Of a DNA stretch of 50,695 nucleotides, positions 8,073 to 15,830 are shown one piece after another (position 1 is the first letter of the stretch; the number at the start of each line of letters is the position of its first letter). The position numbers and the translations under genes were made by a program. A model generated the notes under the pieces. That model ran no database searches. It worked only from the letters and a program-made list of their open reading frames with translations, and was not told where the DNA came from. The stretch is from NCBI RefSeq assembly GCF_020551945.1, contig NZ_JAJBZH010000011.1, forward strand, positions 1 to 50,695, given 5' to 3'. Source of the DNA: Cellulosimicrobium marinum. GTDB lineage: Bacteria > Actinomycetota > Actinomycetes > Actinomycetales > Cellulomonadaceae.

Positions 8073-9538
8073 GGGTTCGTCCTTTCAGTTGTGCGGGGAA
8101 GTGCGTACAGCAGGGTTTGGTCGACCTTCTCGGCGACGAAGTAGGCGAAGTCGTCGGTGACGGCGAAGGGGAGGGCTGGCGCCCCGCTGTCGCCGTAGAC
8201 ACGAACCGTGCCCGTGCCCGTGCCCGTGCCCGTGCCCGTGCCCGTGGCGATCGCAGCGCGACGGTCGGCGGACCCGTAGACGGTCCGCCCATGGACGGCG
8301 GTCGGCGTGATGTCCTTGAGCTGGGCGACGTGCGGCGTGTCCGAGTAGTCGACGAGCACAGTGCCGAGCGTCATGGAGTCGCCCGTGGGGTCGTGCAGAG
8401 GTTCGGCGTCCGCGCGGATAGCGCCTGTGGCGATGTCGCTCGAGGCTCGGATCGTCCCGTTCGTGAGGTCGATCAGCGCCGCCACGGCGCTGTCGTCGCC
8501 GGTGGACCAGGTGACGAAGAGCTGGGTGTCGGTCGCGGCGGAGACGGCGAGGGGCTTCCCGCTGGCTCCCGCGGGCCGGGGAAGTTCGTGCTCCTGAGGC
8601 TCGTTGTCGGCCGTGACCAGCCACCACGTGTCAGGTCCGACGGCGATGACGCCCTCACCTGTCGCGAGGACGGGCCGGGAGCCGACGGGGATGTCCCGTC
8701 GGGTCAGGCCGTCGCCGTCGAAGAGGGCGACGGTCTGGTTCTCGAGCGTGACGAGTGGCACCGACCCCAGGTAGGTGACCTTGCCGCGCGCGGTCAGATC
8801 GAGGGTGACCGGGGACCCGTCCCACTCATCTGCTCCCATGTCGAGCGGCCACAAGGTCAGCTCCTCTCCCGAGGAAGCGGCCAGGACCGGCCGGCCCTGC
8901 ACCTGAGCCGCATGCACGTCGGCACGAGCCTTGGATCCCGTCCAGGTCGTTGCCGCGGTCGCGCCGTCGACGATGCGCAGCCGGCCGTCCGGATCGGTCA
9001 GGACTACGCGCCCGTCGGCCAGGAGGATGGGCGTGGACCGTGCGGCGACCGGAAGCGCCCACGTGGCCTTCTGCGCGAACCCGGGGGGAGCGAGGACCGG
9101 AAGGTTGGCGCCCGCACCTGGCAGTGGGGCAGGCGTGGAGCGTTCGGTAGTGGCTGGCGGTGCTGGATCCTCTCCGCCGGCGAGCGCGACGCCTACGGCG
9201 GTCAGGCTCAGAACGGCCAGGACGCTCGTCCCGACCGCGGCCAGGAGGAGCGGTCGACGGCGGGGCGCAGCGCGCTCTGGTGGGGGAGTCGTGTCGATCG
9301 CCTCACCGTCGGCCGTGACGATCATCTGGAAGGTGCCGTCGGGGGTTGTGGCTCGGGCGCGCACCGCGTTCAGGTGGTGGGCGCGGACGTACTCGGCGAC
9401 CGCCTGGACGCCGACGGTCGTCGCGCTCTGGCCGTCCGCGACCTCCACGGGTGCACCGTCGACGAAGAGCTCACCGCTGGTCGAGAGGCGGAGGTTGACC
9501 ACCGGGAACGGCGGTACAGACTGCGGATCAAGCGTCAT
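8069..9538 (-). CDS. Membrane-anchored PQQ/WD-like propeller protein of the transfer locus
   Basis: The protein has 489 aa. Residues 1-75 are a cytosolic domain related to the N-terminus of the adjacent ATPase. One membrane segment lies at about 95-117 (LLLAAVGTSVLAVLSLTAVG). The outer part (about 150-480) has repeated patterns such as ILLADGRVVLTDPDGRLRIVDG that suggest a beta-propeller. Near the C-terminus six GT dipeptides in a row are encoded by a (GTGCCC)6 tandem repeat at 8208-8243. It overlaps both neighbours (by 11 and 4 bases), which indicates tight coupling. It is probably a structural part of the conjugation channel. The exact family is not recognised. Confidence 0.65.
   Translation of the reverse strand: MTLDPQSVPPFPVVNLRLSTSGELFVDGAPVEVADGQSATTVGVQAVAEYVRAHHLNAVRARATTPDGTFQMIVTADGEAIDTTPPPERAAPRRRPLLLAAVGTSVLAVLSLTAVGVALAGGEDPAPPATTERSTPAPLPGAGANLPVLAPPGFAQKATWALPVAARSTPILLADGRVVLTDPDGRLRIVDGATAATTWTGSKARADVHAAQVQGRPVLAASSGEELTLWPLDMGADEWDGSPVTLDLTARGKVTYLGSVPLVTLENQTVALFDGDGLTRRDIPVGSRPVLATGEGVIAVGPDTWWLVTADNEPQEHELPRPAGASGKPLAVSAATDTQLFVTWSTGDDSAVAALIDLTNGTIRASSDIATGAIRADAEPLHDPTGDSMTLGTVLVDYSDTPHVAQLKDITPTAVHGRTVYGSADRRAAIATGTGTGTGTGTGTVRVYGDSGAPALPFAVTDDFAYFVAEKVDQTLLYALPRTTERTNP
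8208..8243. repeat. Hexanucleotide tandem repeat (GTGCCC)6
   Basis: Six perfect GTGCCC units encode an in-frame (Gly-Thr)6 tract in the propeller-like protein. Changes in copy number would add or remove GT pairs without a frameshift. Confidence 0.95.
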
Positions 9539-10634
9539 CTCGAACTCCCCAGAACTCCCAGTGCCACGGCTCGGGCAGGTCCCCTCCCTCGTCGGCCCAG
9601 ACCGGCAAGATCCAGCCGTAGGCAGGGGCGTTGTTCTTCATCCAGACGTGCTGCGGTGTGCCGAACCGGTTGATGCCGCCACCGAGGTCGACTGCGAGGG
9701 CCCAACCGTGGAACGAAGTACCGGGCGTGGCTGCCATCCCGCCCTTCTGGTCCTTGAGGATGACCTGGGTGTCGTAGTCCCGGTACGCGTCGGTGATGGC
9801 GATGTCCCTGCCGAACTGCGCGCGGTAGGCGTTGTTCAGCGCGATCAGCGCGTCGGCGGCGTCGGCGCGCAGGCGGTGACCAGGGGCCCACGGCAGCGGC
9901 TTGATCTGGCTGTCCGGGATGCGCCCGTTCTGGTGACCGCCCCAGGGGCCCGGCTCCGCCCACCCAACCGGGATCGCGCCGCTTCCCGCGCTGGTGTCGA
10001 CGGCGCACCTGGGAGCTGATCCCGTACCGCTCGGATCTACGACGATGCCGGCAAGTGCGCCGACGATGATGTTGGCCGTCTCCCAGTGCGGCTCGTAGTG
10101 CCACGGGTTGGCATTGCGCTGCACGTGGTGGATGGCGATGGTCGGCTCGAGGTCCGTCCACCCGTCGACCTTCGCCAGCGCGCGGAAGAAGAGCTTTGCG
10201 CTCGTCGAGGGGTCCATGACCTCCTCCTTCGTGCCCCACCCCAGGCACCACTGCTGCTGGAAGAGGCCGAGCGAGCACGTGGGGGTGCCATCCGGGTTGG
10301 TGACGCCGTGGATGTCGTCTCCGTAGTCGACATTGATCAGCGTCGACTCCCCGAGTGCCGCCTGGACGCCGATGATCTGGGCCTTGACCGGCAACCCTTC
10401 CTCGGTGGCGGCGTTCATGATGAACGCGGCGTTGCGGATCTGCTCCGCGCGCGTCTCTGGGTCGCTGGAGAGACCGGGGCTCGGCACGTCGGGCAGCTGC
10501 TCGGTGTCGACGCTGACGGCGTCAGTGACGACCCCGGTGGCGCCGCCGACACAGCCGCCACCGCCGAGGATGACCACCAGAAGGATCGGGAGGAACAGCG
10601 CCACCGCGGCGACGCCTCCTGCGACGCGCCCCAT
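9528..10634 (-). CDS. Cell-wall hydrolase: lytic transglycosylase-like plus M15 (VanY-like) peptidase
   Basis: The protein has 368 aa with an N-terminal membrane anchor (residues 7-30). Residues 62-200 resemble a VirB1-type lytic transglycosylase: LGESTL puts a candidate catalytic Glu at 96, and SLGLFQQQWC (121-130) matches the usual GLxQ motif. Residues 245-368 match M15 D,D-carboxypeptidases: SFHGWALAVD (307-316) supplies zinc-binding His309 and Asp316, and EPWHWE (355-360) supplies the second His. It would cut both glycan and peptide parts of peptidoglycan so the secretion channel can pass the wall. It overlaps the propeller gene by 11 bases and abuts the lipoprotein gene. Confidence 0.85.
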   Translation of the reverse strand: MGRVAGGVAAVALFLPILLVVILGGGGCVGGATGVVTDAVSVDTEQLPDVPSPGLSSDPETRAEQIRNAAFIMNAATEEGLPVKAQIIGVQAALGESTLINVDYGDDIHGVTNPDGTPTCSLGLFQQQWCLGWGTKEEVMDPSTSAKLFFRALAKVDGWTDLEPTIAIHHVQRNANPWHYEPHWETANIIVGALAGIVVDPSGTGSAPRCAVDTSAGSGAIPVGWAEPGPWGGHQNGRIPDSQIKPLPWAPGHRLRADAADALIALNNAYRAQFGRDIAITDAYRDYDTQVILKDQKGGMAATPGTSFHGWALAVDLGGGINRFGTPQHVWMKNNAPAYGWILPVWADEGGDLPEPWHWEFWGVRDDA

Positions 10635-11131
10635 CAGGAGTCACCGGGCGGGGTGAGCCGGTCGACGAGCCATGGGGCGCCCACCGACTGGCGCACCAGC
10701 TCCACCCGGTACTGCCCCACGTCGGTGCCGACGAGCACGGAGGCCGAGGTCCCGTCCGGTGCGGCACTGAGCGTTCCGTTGTCGGTCACGGACGCGGCCG
10801 GGATCGCGGCCGGGTCAGTGAACTCGAACGCCTGCCGCGCCCCTGGCGTCAGGTGCGGCGCGAACGCGCGCCACCAGTCCTCGTACGACCGCTCGCGAGC
10901 GACGAAGTCGGACAGCGCGTCGACGGCCGCAGATCGGGCCCCTGCATCATCGCCCGGGACGAGGGTGTCGGGGGCGGACTCTCCGGGAGCGGGCGTCGGC
11001 AGCGTCGACGTCGGCGGCAGCCCTCCGGCGGTCGTCGGCGGCGACGCGCTCGGCGACGTGGCGCAGGCTCCGAGCCCAGCCACGCATGCCGCCACGACCA
11101 CCACCCCCGCAAGTCGCTGGTAGTGCTGCAT
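10634..11131 (-). CDS. Putative conjugation lipoprotein
   Basis: The 165-aa protein has a lipoprotein signal peptide, with lipobox LGAC ending at Cys23, followed by a Ser/Thr/Pro-rich linker. Residues 60-165 (DALSDFVARERSYEDWWRAF through VELVRQSVGAPWLVDRLTPP) look like a small NTF2/VirB8-like domain, as in several conjugation proteins of Gram-positive bacteria. It is the first gene of the leftward transfer operon, and its stop shares a base with the next start. It probably sits outside the membrane as part of the channel. The fold call is inference. Confidence 0.7.
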   Translation of the reverse strand: MQHYQRLAGVVVVAACVAGLGACATSPSASPPTTAGGLPPTSTLPTPAPGESAPDTLVPGDDAGARSAAVDALSDFVARERSYEDWWRAFAPHLTPGARQAFEFTDPAAIPAASVTDNGTLSAAPDGTSASVLVGTDVGQYRVELVRQSVGAPWLVDRLTPPGDS

Positions 11132-11238
11132 CCGCTCCCCCTGTCGCGTCCATCTGAACCTGATATGAGAAAATACTAGCAGACATCCTTACGATTGTGC
11201 GATAATCTAAGTCAATCATCGTTAGAAGGAGTGAGGGA
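11132..11238. promoter_or_regulatory. Divergent AT-rich promoter region between the two transfer operons
   Basis: The 107 bases separate the oppositely transcribed lipoprotein and T4SS operons. They are AT-rich from about 11160 to 11225. They contain ACGATTGTGCGATAATC (11191-11207) and CAATCATCGTT (11213-11223), which share half-sites in opposite orientation and resemble 6213-6227. AGAAGGAG precedes the GTG at 11239. This is a likely control point for transfer, with the two winged-helix proteins as candidate regulators. Confidence 0.6.
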
Positions 11239-11907
11239 GTGATTCGACGCAAGCGGGAGCCGGCGGTGCCGGCCCCACAGAACCCCTTCGTGGCAGCGGC
11301 CGCGCCTCCGCCGGCGGCCGTGCAGGAGGAGGCCGCCGGGGACCCGTTGTGGGACGACGCGCTGAGCCTGACCGGCCCTGCCCGACCTCAGTCCGCCCCC
11401 GATGTGGATGTCAGCGACGAGCGACCGTGGCCGGTCGTCGAGACGGGCGATCGCCCGGCGCTCTGCGTCATGGGCCTGCACGGCGGCGCCGGAGCGAGCA
11501 CCGTGACGGCCCTGCTGGGGCCCGACGCGCTCGACGTCGGGCAGCACTGGCCGGTCGCGTCCGGCTGGGAGCGTCCTCTCCCCAGGCTGAACGTCGTGGC
11601 AGTCGCGCGGACCCATCGCGCCGGCCTCGCAGCGGCGGACCGGTTCGCAAAGCTCTGGGCCGCCGACACACTTCCCGCGTCACGGCTAGTGGGTCTCGTC
11701 TTGGTCGACGACGGACCCCGCCTCACCGCGGCGCAGCGCTCAGCCGCGCGCAGGCTCGGGCGGATGACCCCACACGGCTGGCACCTGCCGTGGATGGAGG
11801 CGTGGCGCGTTGAGGAAGCGCGCCTGTCCTCAAGCCCCCTGCGAGTTCGGCAGGTCATCAAGAACGTCCGCGCGCTCGCGCGGGAAACCGAAAGGGATGA
11901 AGCATGA
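11239..11907 (+). CDS. P-loop-like protein, first gene of T4SS operon (DUF6668-like)
   Basis: The 222-aa protein begins at GTG 11239 behind AGAAGGAG. Residues 1-70 are Pro/Ala-rich. Then CVMGLHGGAGASTVTALLG (about 77-95) resembles a P-loop lacking the usual lysine (GGAGAST), and LVGLVLVDDGPRLTAAQRSA looks like a Walker B-type strand. This fits small ParA-like proteins of actinobacterial conjugative elements (DUF6668 from memory, not verified). Without the lysine it may not hydrolyse ATP. Its stop overlaps the next ATG (ATGA). Confidence 0.6.
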   Translation: MIRRKREPAVPAPQNPFVAAAAPPPAAVQEEAAGDPLWDDALSLTGPARPQSAPDVDVSDERPWPVVETGDRPALCVMGLHGGAGASTVTALLGPDALDVGQHWPVASGWERPLPRLNVVAVARTHRAGLAAADRFAKLWAADTLPASRLVGLVLVDDGPRLTAAQRSAARRLGRMTPHGWHLPWMEAWRVEEARLSSSPLRVRQVIKNVRALARETERDEA

Positions 11908-12173
11908 ACCGGATCTACGCGCTGGCCACCAGCGTTCTTCCGAACCCGACCCCGGAAGCGCCCCCCGGCGTCGACGGCATCTCGACGCTCCTCAACTGGC
12001 TGGCGTGGGGAGTGATCATCCTGGGCCTCGCAGGCTTCCTCGCGTCCGCGGGCTACCTGGCGTTCGCCGCGTTCACCGGCCGTGAGATCCAGGGGTTCAA
12101 GGGCCTGGCGATCAGCATCTTGGTCTGCATCCTCGCGTCGGCGGCCGGCACGATCCTGCTGACCTTCGTCTAG
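11904..12173 (+). CDS. Small two-membrane-segment protein (VirB2/TrbC-like pilin candidate)
   Basis: The 89-aa protein has two hydrophobic helices: LLNWLAWGVIILGLAGFLAS (about 29-48) and GLAISILVCILASAAGTILL (about 67-86). A short loop joins them and an N-terminal region could be processed. Size, topology and second place in the operon fit a VirB2/TrbC-type pilin or the small channel protein of actinobacterial T4SS. There is no sequence signature to prove it. Confidence 0.6.
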   Translation: MNRIYALATSVLPNPTPEAPPGVDGISTLLNWLAWGVIILGLAGFLASAGYLAFAAFTGREIQGFKGLAISILVCILASAAGTILLTFV

Positions 12174-12185
12174 GAGCTGCTGATC

Positions 12186-12911
12186 ATGAGCGACGAGAAG
12201 GAGACGTCGAACCCGTTCAACGCCTGGTGGTGGGTCTCGGGCGGGTTCTTGCTGCTGATCGTCGTCCTCGTGGCCGTGGTGGTCGCGACGTCGTCGGGAT
12301 CGGAACCCGATCCCGACCCGTCGCAGAGCGTCACGGCGACGCCCTCGCCCTCGTCTACAACGGGGGCTGAGCTGGACGAGGACGACACCTGCATTCCTGG
12401 CGGTGCGAACCAGGACATCCCCGTGTCTGGACCCGAGGCTCAGTGGGAGGCGGTGGGGTACTTCATGGTTCCCACGTCCCCCGAGCACGGGCCGGTGGAC
12501 GGGCCCGAGCCGCTGTGGCCGTGCTTCGCGCACTCACCGACGGGCGCCCTGTTCGCTGCTGCAAGCTTCTTCGCGGGGCTCGGAGAGCCCGACTACGAAG
12601 AGTTCAGCGCCGTCGCCGCGGTGGACAACCCCGCCTTGCCCGCCTGGCTGGCTACCCAGGACCCCTCGGACCGGACGCAAACGCCCGGGCGGGTGGCACA
12701 GATCGCTGGCTTCCAGTTCCAGCAGGTCGAGCCTGACGCCGCGATCGTGAGCCTGGGCTTCCGCCAGGAAGACATCGAGGCCGAGGTCCGGGTCTCGCTG
12801 GTCTGGGACGACGCGATCGACAACTGGAGAGGCGACCTCGCGACGAGCCAGCTCACGCCGTCGATCGTCGATCTGACGACGTTCACACCGTGGGGGGCGA
12901 CCGATGGCTGA
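12186..12911 (+). CDS. Bitopic T4SS component, VirB8-like candidate
   Basis: The 241-aa protein has one membrane helix near the N-terminus (about 14-38, WWVSGGFLLLIVVLVAVVVA), a Ser/Pro/Asp linker, and an outer domain of about 170 residues. The domain ends with strands such as VRVSLVWDDAIDNWRGDLAT, which suits an NTF2/VirB8-like fold. The outer domain has two cysteines, in DDTCIPGG and LWPCFAH. It lies between the pilin-like and VirB6-like genes and overlaps the latter by 8 bases. It is probably a scaffold of the inner membrane complex. Confidence 0.6.
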   Translation: MSDEKETSNPFNAWWWVSGGFLLLIVVLVAVVVATSSGSEPDPDPSQSVTATPSPSSTTGAELDEDDTCIPGGANQDIPVSGPEAQWEAVGYFMVPTSPEHGPVDGPEPLWPCFAHSPTGALFAAASFFAGLGEPDYEEFSAVAAVDNPALPAWLATQDPSDRTQTPGRVAQIAGFQFQQVEPDAAIVSLGFRQEDIEAEVRVSLVWDDAIDNWRGDLATSQLTPSIVDLTTFTPWGATDG

Positions 12912-14322
12912 GGAGTGCTCGAGCTGGCACGACTTCTCCTGCCATCTCGGGAACATCGGCAGCAGCGTCGCGGAGTCCGCAGCGGCAGACTTCGTCATGA
13001 GCCTTGGCGAGGGCACCGTCGCGGTGCTCGGGTGGCTCAACACATTCTGGATCAACATGCCGGGCGTCGACGTGGCCTCCGGGCCGGTGACCGTGATCCA
13101 GGGGCACCTGTCGTGGTACACCTTCGCGTTCGCGCTCGTGGGGATCCTCGTTGCGCTCGCTCGGATGGCGACGACCCACGACTTCCGCAGTGGGGCAGGC
13201 GCGGTCAAGATGGTGGTGCGCCTGATCATCACCTCCGCCGCCCTCACCGCGGGGTTCACGGCCCTGATGGCCGCCGGTGACGCGTTCGCACCGTGGATCG
13301 TGGACAAGGTCACCGGTGAACCGATGACCTTGAACGGGTTCCTGTCGGTCGAGATGCTGTTGGCCGGCGGCGTCGGCCCGGGTCTGATCCTCGGGCTCCT
13401 GGCCTTCTTCGGCAGCTTGGCGAACGTGGCGTTCATGATCGTCCGCAACGCGCTCGTGCTGGTCCTCTTCGCCTTCCTGCCCACGTTGGCCGCGGCGTCG
13501 GGCACCGAGTCGGGGGAGCAGGCCTTTCGCAAGGCCATCGGATGGATGACGGCGTTCGTGCTGTTCAAGCCGGTCGCGGGCTGCATCTACGCCCTTGGGA
13601 TCAAGATGCTGAAGAACCCGCCTCAGATCCCAGGTCTGGACCCGATCGCCAACGCGATCTATGCCTCGTGCATCGCCGTGGTGGTGCTCCTCGCGGCAGC
13701 GCTCGCGCTGCCGGCACTCGTGAAGTTCATCTCTCCGGTTGCCGCCAACGGTATGTCGGGAGTGTTCTCCGGCAGCGGCGCTGCGGCGGGCGCGGTTGCG
13801 GCAGGCGCCGCAGTCGTCGCGATCGGCGCGACGGGCGGCGCGGCCGCGCCTGCCGTCGCAGGTGGAGGAACCGCGGCCGCCGGGGGCGGCGCAGCAGCAA
13901 CCGGCAGCGCAGCGTCCGCAGGCGCAGGCGCGGGTGCAGGCGCGGGTGCAGGCGCAAGCGGAGGCGGGTCCGCGTCCGGTGGTGCGGCCGGCGGGGGTAC
14001 CTCTGGCGGACCGACCGGTGGCGGCTCTGGCTCGGGCCCGTCGGGTGCGGGACCGACCGGTGGCGGGTCCGGCACGAACCCGACGGGGTCGGAGAGCGGC
14101 GGTCCGACCGGAGCGAGCGCCGGAGCCAGCACAACGTCGACGGGCGCGGGAACGTCCTCGACACAGGGCGGGTCGTCCGCGACGAGAGACAGCATGACCA
14201 GCGCGGGCAGCACGAGCGGTCCGTCGAGGGCGCAGGTAGGTGCCCAGGTGCTCGGTGATCTGGCGAGCGCCAGCGCTCACGGACCGAGCGCGTTCGATGA
14301 CACGACAGGGGAGCAGCGATGA
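12904..14322 (+). CDS. VirB6/TrbL-like polytopic channel protein
   Basis: The 472-aa protein has about six hydrophobic segments between residues 35 and 290 (for example WYTFAFALVGILVALARMAT and NALVLVLFAFLPTLAAASG). The C-terminal 170 residues are almost only Gly, Ala, Ser, Thr and Pro. This matches TrbL/VirB6 proteins of actinobacterial transfer systems, which form the inner-membrane pore. The repetitive tail is coded by GC-rich near-repeats around 13,780-14,170 and is probably flexible. The gene overlaps its neighbours on both sides. Confidence 0.75.
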   Translation: MAEECSSWHDFSCHLGNIGSSVAESAAADFVMSLGEGTVAVLGWLNTFWINMPGVDVASGPVTVIQGHLSWYTFAFALVGILVALARMATTHDFRSGAGAVKMVVRLIITSAALTAGFTALMAAGDAFAPWIVDKVTGEPMTLNGFLSVEMLLAGGVGPGLILGLLAFFGSLANVAFMIVRNALVLVLFAFLPTLAAASGTESGEQAFRKAIGWMTAFVLFKPVAGCIYALGIKMLKNPPQIPGLDPIANAIYASCIAVVVLLAAALALPALVKFISPVAANGMSGVFSGSGAAAGAVAAGAAVVAIGATGGAAAPAVAGGGTAAAGGGAAATGSAASAGAGAGAGAGAGASGGGSASGGAAGGGTSGGPTGGGSGSGPSGAGPTGGGSGTNPTGSESGGPTGASAGASTTSTGAGTSSTQGGSSATRDSMTSAGSTSGPSRAQVGAQVLGDLASASAHGPSAFDDTTGEQR

Positions 14323-15830
14323 GCAACACGACGGTAGTTCCTGGCGCCTACGGCAACCTCACCGAGCCCAGGCGTACCGGCATCTTCGGTCTGCCCATGG
14401 GCGTGATGCTCCTGGGCATCCCCTTCGTTCTCGTGGTCATTCTCATGATCGCCCGGGGGCTGTTCTTCGCGGCGGCAGGCGTCGTGGCGGTCGGGATCGT
14501 GGCGGTGGTGCTGCTGGTCGGGTTCAAGAAGCAGGGCCGGACGTTCTACGCCCGACGGGCGCTGGCGCGCGCTCACCGGGCGAAGGTCCGCCGTGGTGAG
14601 AGCCTGTACGTCGCCGGCCCGGCGGGCAAGGTCCGCGACGGCTCGTTCACGCTCCCCGGCCTCATGGCGCCGAGCTCGCTGAGCGAGCACCAGGACGCGT
14701 TCGGCAACCGCTTCGGCCTGATCCGCCTACGTGCCGCGCGGCACTACACCGTCGTCCTCGAGGCCTACCCCGACGGCGACGCTCTGGTGGACCAGAGCAC
14801 CATCGACTCCCAGGTAGCGCACTGGGGTGCGTGGCTCGCGCAGCTGGGCGTCGACGAGGGAATCGTCGGAGCCAGCGTGACCGTGGAGACCGCACCGGAC
14901 TCCGGTGTCCGTCTGACGAGGATGGTGCGCGGGAACATCGACGAGGAGACCGCCCACCCGTTCGCGGTGAACGTCGCCACCGAGCTCGTGGGGGAGCTCG
15001 CGACCGGCTCGCCCACGATCGTGACGCGCCTGGCCCTGACGTTCTCGGGGACGAACATCGAGGGGAAGTCCGGCGACCGCGGCCTGACGGCGATGGCCGA
15101 AGAGATCGGGAACCGCCTGCCGGTGCTGCTGTCGTCCCTGTGGGAGACCGGGGCCGGGACCTCGGTACGCGCCTGCACCGCGCAGGACATCATCGACTTC
15201 ACCCGCACCGCGTACGACCCCACCGTGGCCGCTCAGATCGAACAGGCCCGGGCCGACGGGGGGACGGGCTTGTCGTGGGCGGAAGCCGGACCGACGTGGC
15301 ACGACGACGGCGCGCTCGAGGTGTACTACCACGACCGAGCCGTGTCGAAGTCGTGGCAGATGTACCGCGGCCCGAACGGGATGTTCTTCTCCAACTCGCT
15401 GCGTCGGCTCGTCGAGCCAACGCCGGGTGTCCTTCGCAAGCGGGTGACGATCCTGTACCGGCCGATCCCGGCCGGTGAGGCGACCGACGTCGTCGAGTCC
15501 GACATCAACAACGCGACGTTCGGCGCGTCGTCGAAGCAGCGCGCCACGGCCCGTCAGCAGCAGAGGTTGGCCTACGCCAAGAAGGCCGCGCAGGAGGAGG
15601 CCGCGGGAGCTGGGCTCGTGAGGTTCGGGCTGATCGTCACCGTGACGTGCGCTCGATCGGACGACCTGCCGCGCCTGGAGAAGATGATCCCCTCCCTGGG
15701 CAACCAGGCGCGGCTGCGCCTGCGCCCCGCGCTCGGCAACCAGGCCGTCGCCTTCCAGGCGGGTCTGCCCCTCGGTCTCGTCCTGCCCGAGCACTCGATC
15801 ATCCCGAGCCAGCTGAGGGAGTACCTGTGA
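14319..15830 (+). CDS. SCO6880-family T4SS protein
   Basis: The 503-aa protein has two membrane helices near the N-terminus (about 24-70, IFGLPMGVMLLGIPFVLVVI and beyond), followed by a large domain without a P-loop. Motifs like KKQGRTFYARR and FGLIRLRAARHYTVVLEAYP are typical of SCO6880-like proteins, which pair with VirB4 and correspond to a PrgI fused to the N-terminal part of VirB4. It sits directly before virB4 with stop/start overlap (TGATG). It probably anchors the VirB4 ATPase to the membrane. Confidence 0.8.
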   Translation: MSNTTVVPGAYGNLTEPRRTGIFGLPMGVMLLGIPFVLVVILMIARGLFFAAAGVVAVGIVAVVLLVGFKKQGRTFYARRALARAHRAKVRRGESLYVAGPAGKVRDGSFTLPGLMAPSSLSEHQDAFGNRFGLIRLRAARHYTVVLEAYPDGDALVDQSTIDSQVAHWGAWLAQLGVDEGIVGASVTVETAPDSGVRLTRMVRGNIDEETAHPFAVNVATELVGELATGSPTIVTRLALTFSGTNIEGKSGDRGLTAMAEEIGNRLPVLLSSLWETGAGTSVRACTAQDIIDFTRTAYDPTVAAQIEQARADGGTGLSWAEAGPTWHDDGALEVYYHDRAVSKSWQMYRGPNGMFFSNSLRRLVEPTPGVLRKRVTILYRPIPAGEATDVVESDINNATFGASSKQRATARQQQRLAYAKKAAQEEAAGAGLVRFGLIVTVTCARSDDLPRLEKMIPSLGNQARLRLRPALGNQAVAFQAGLPLGLVLPEHSIIPSQLREYL

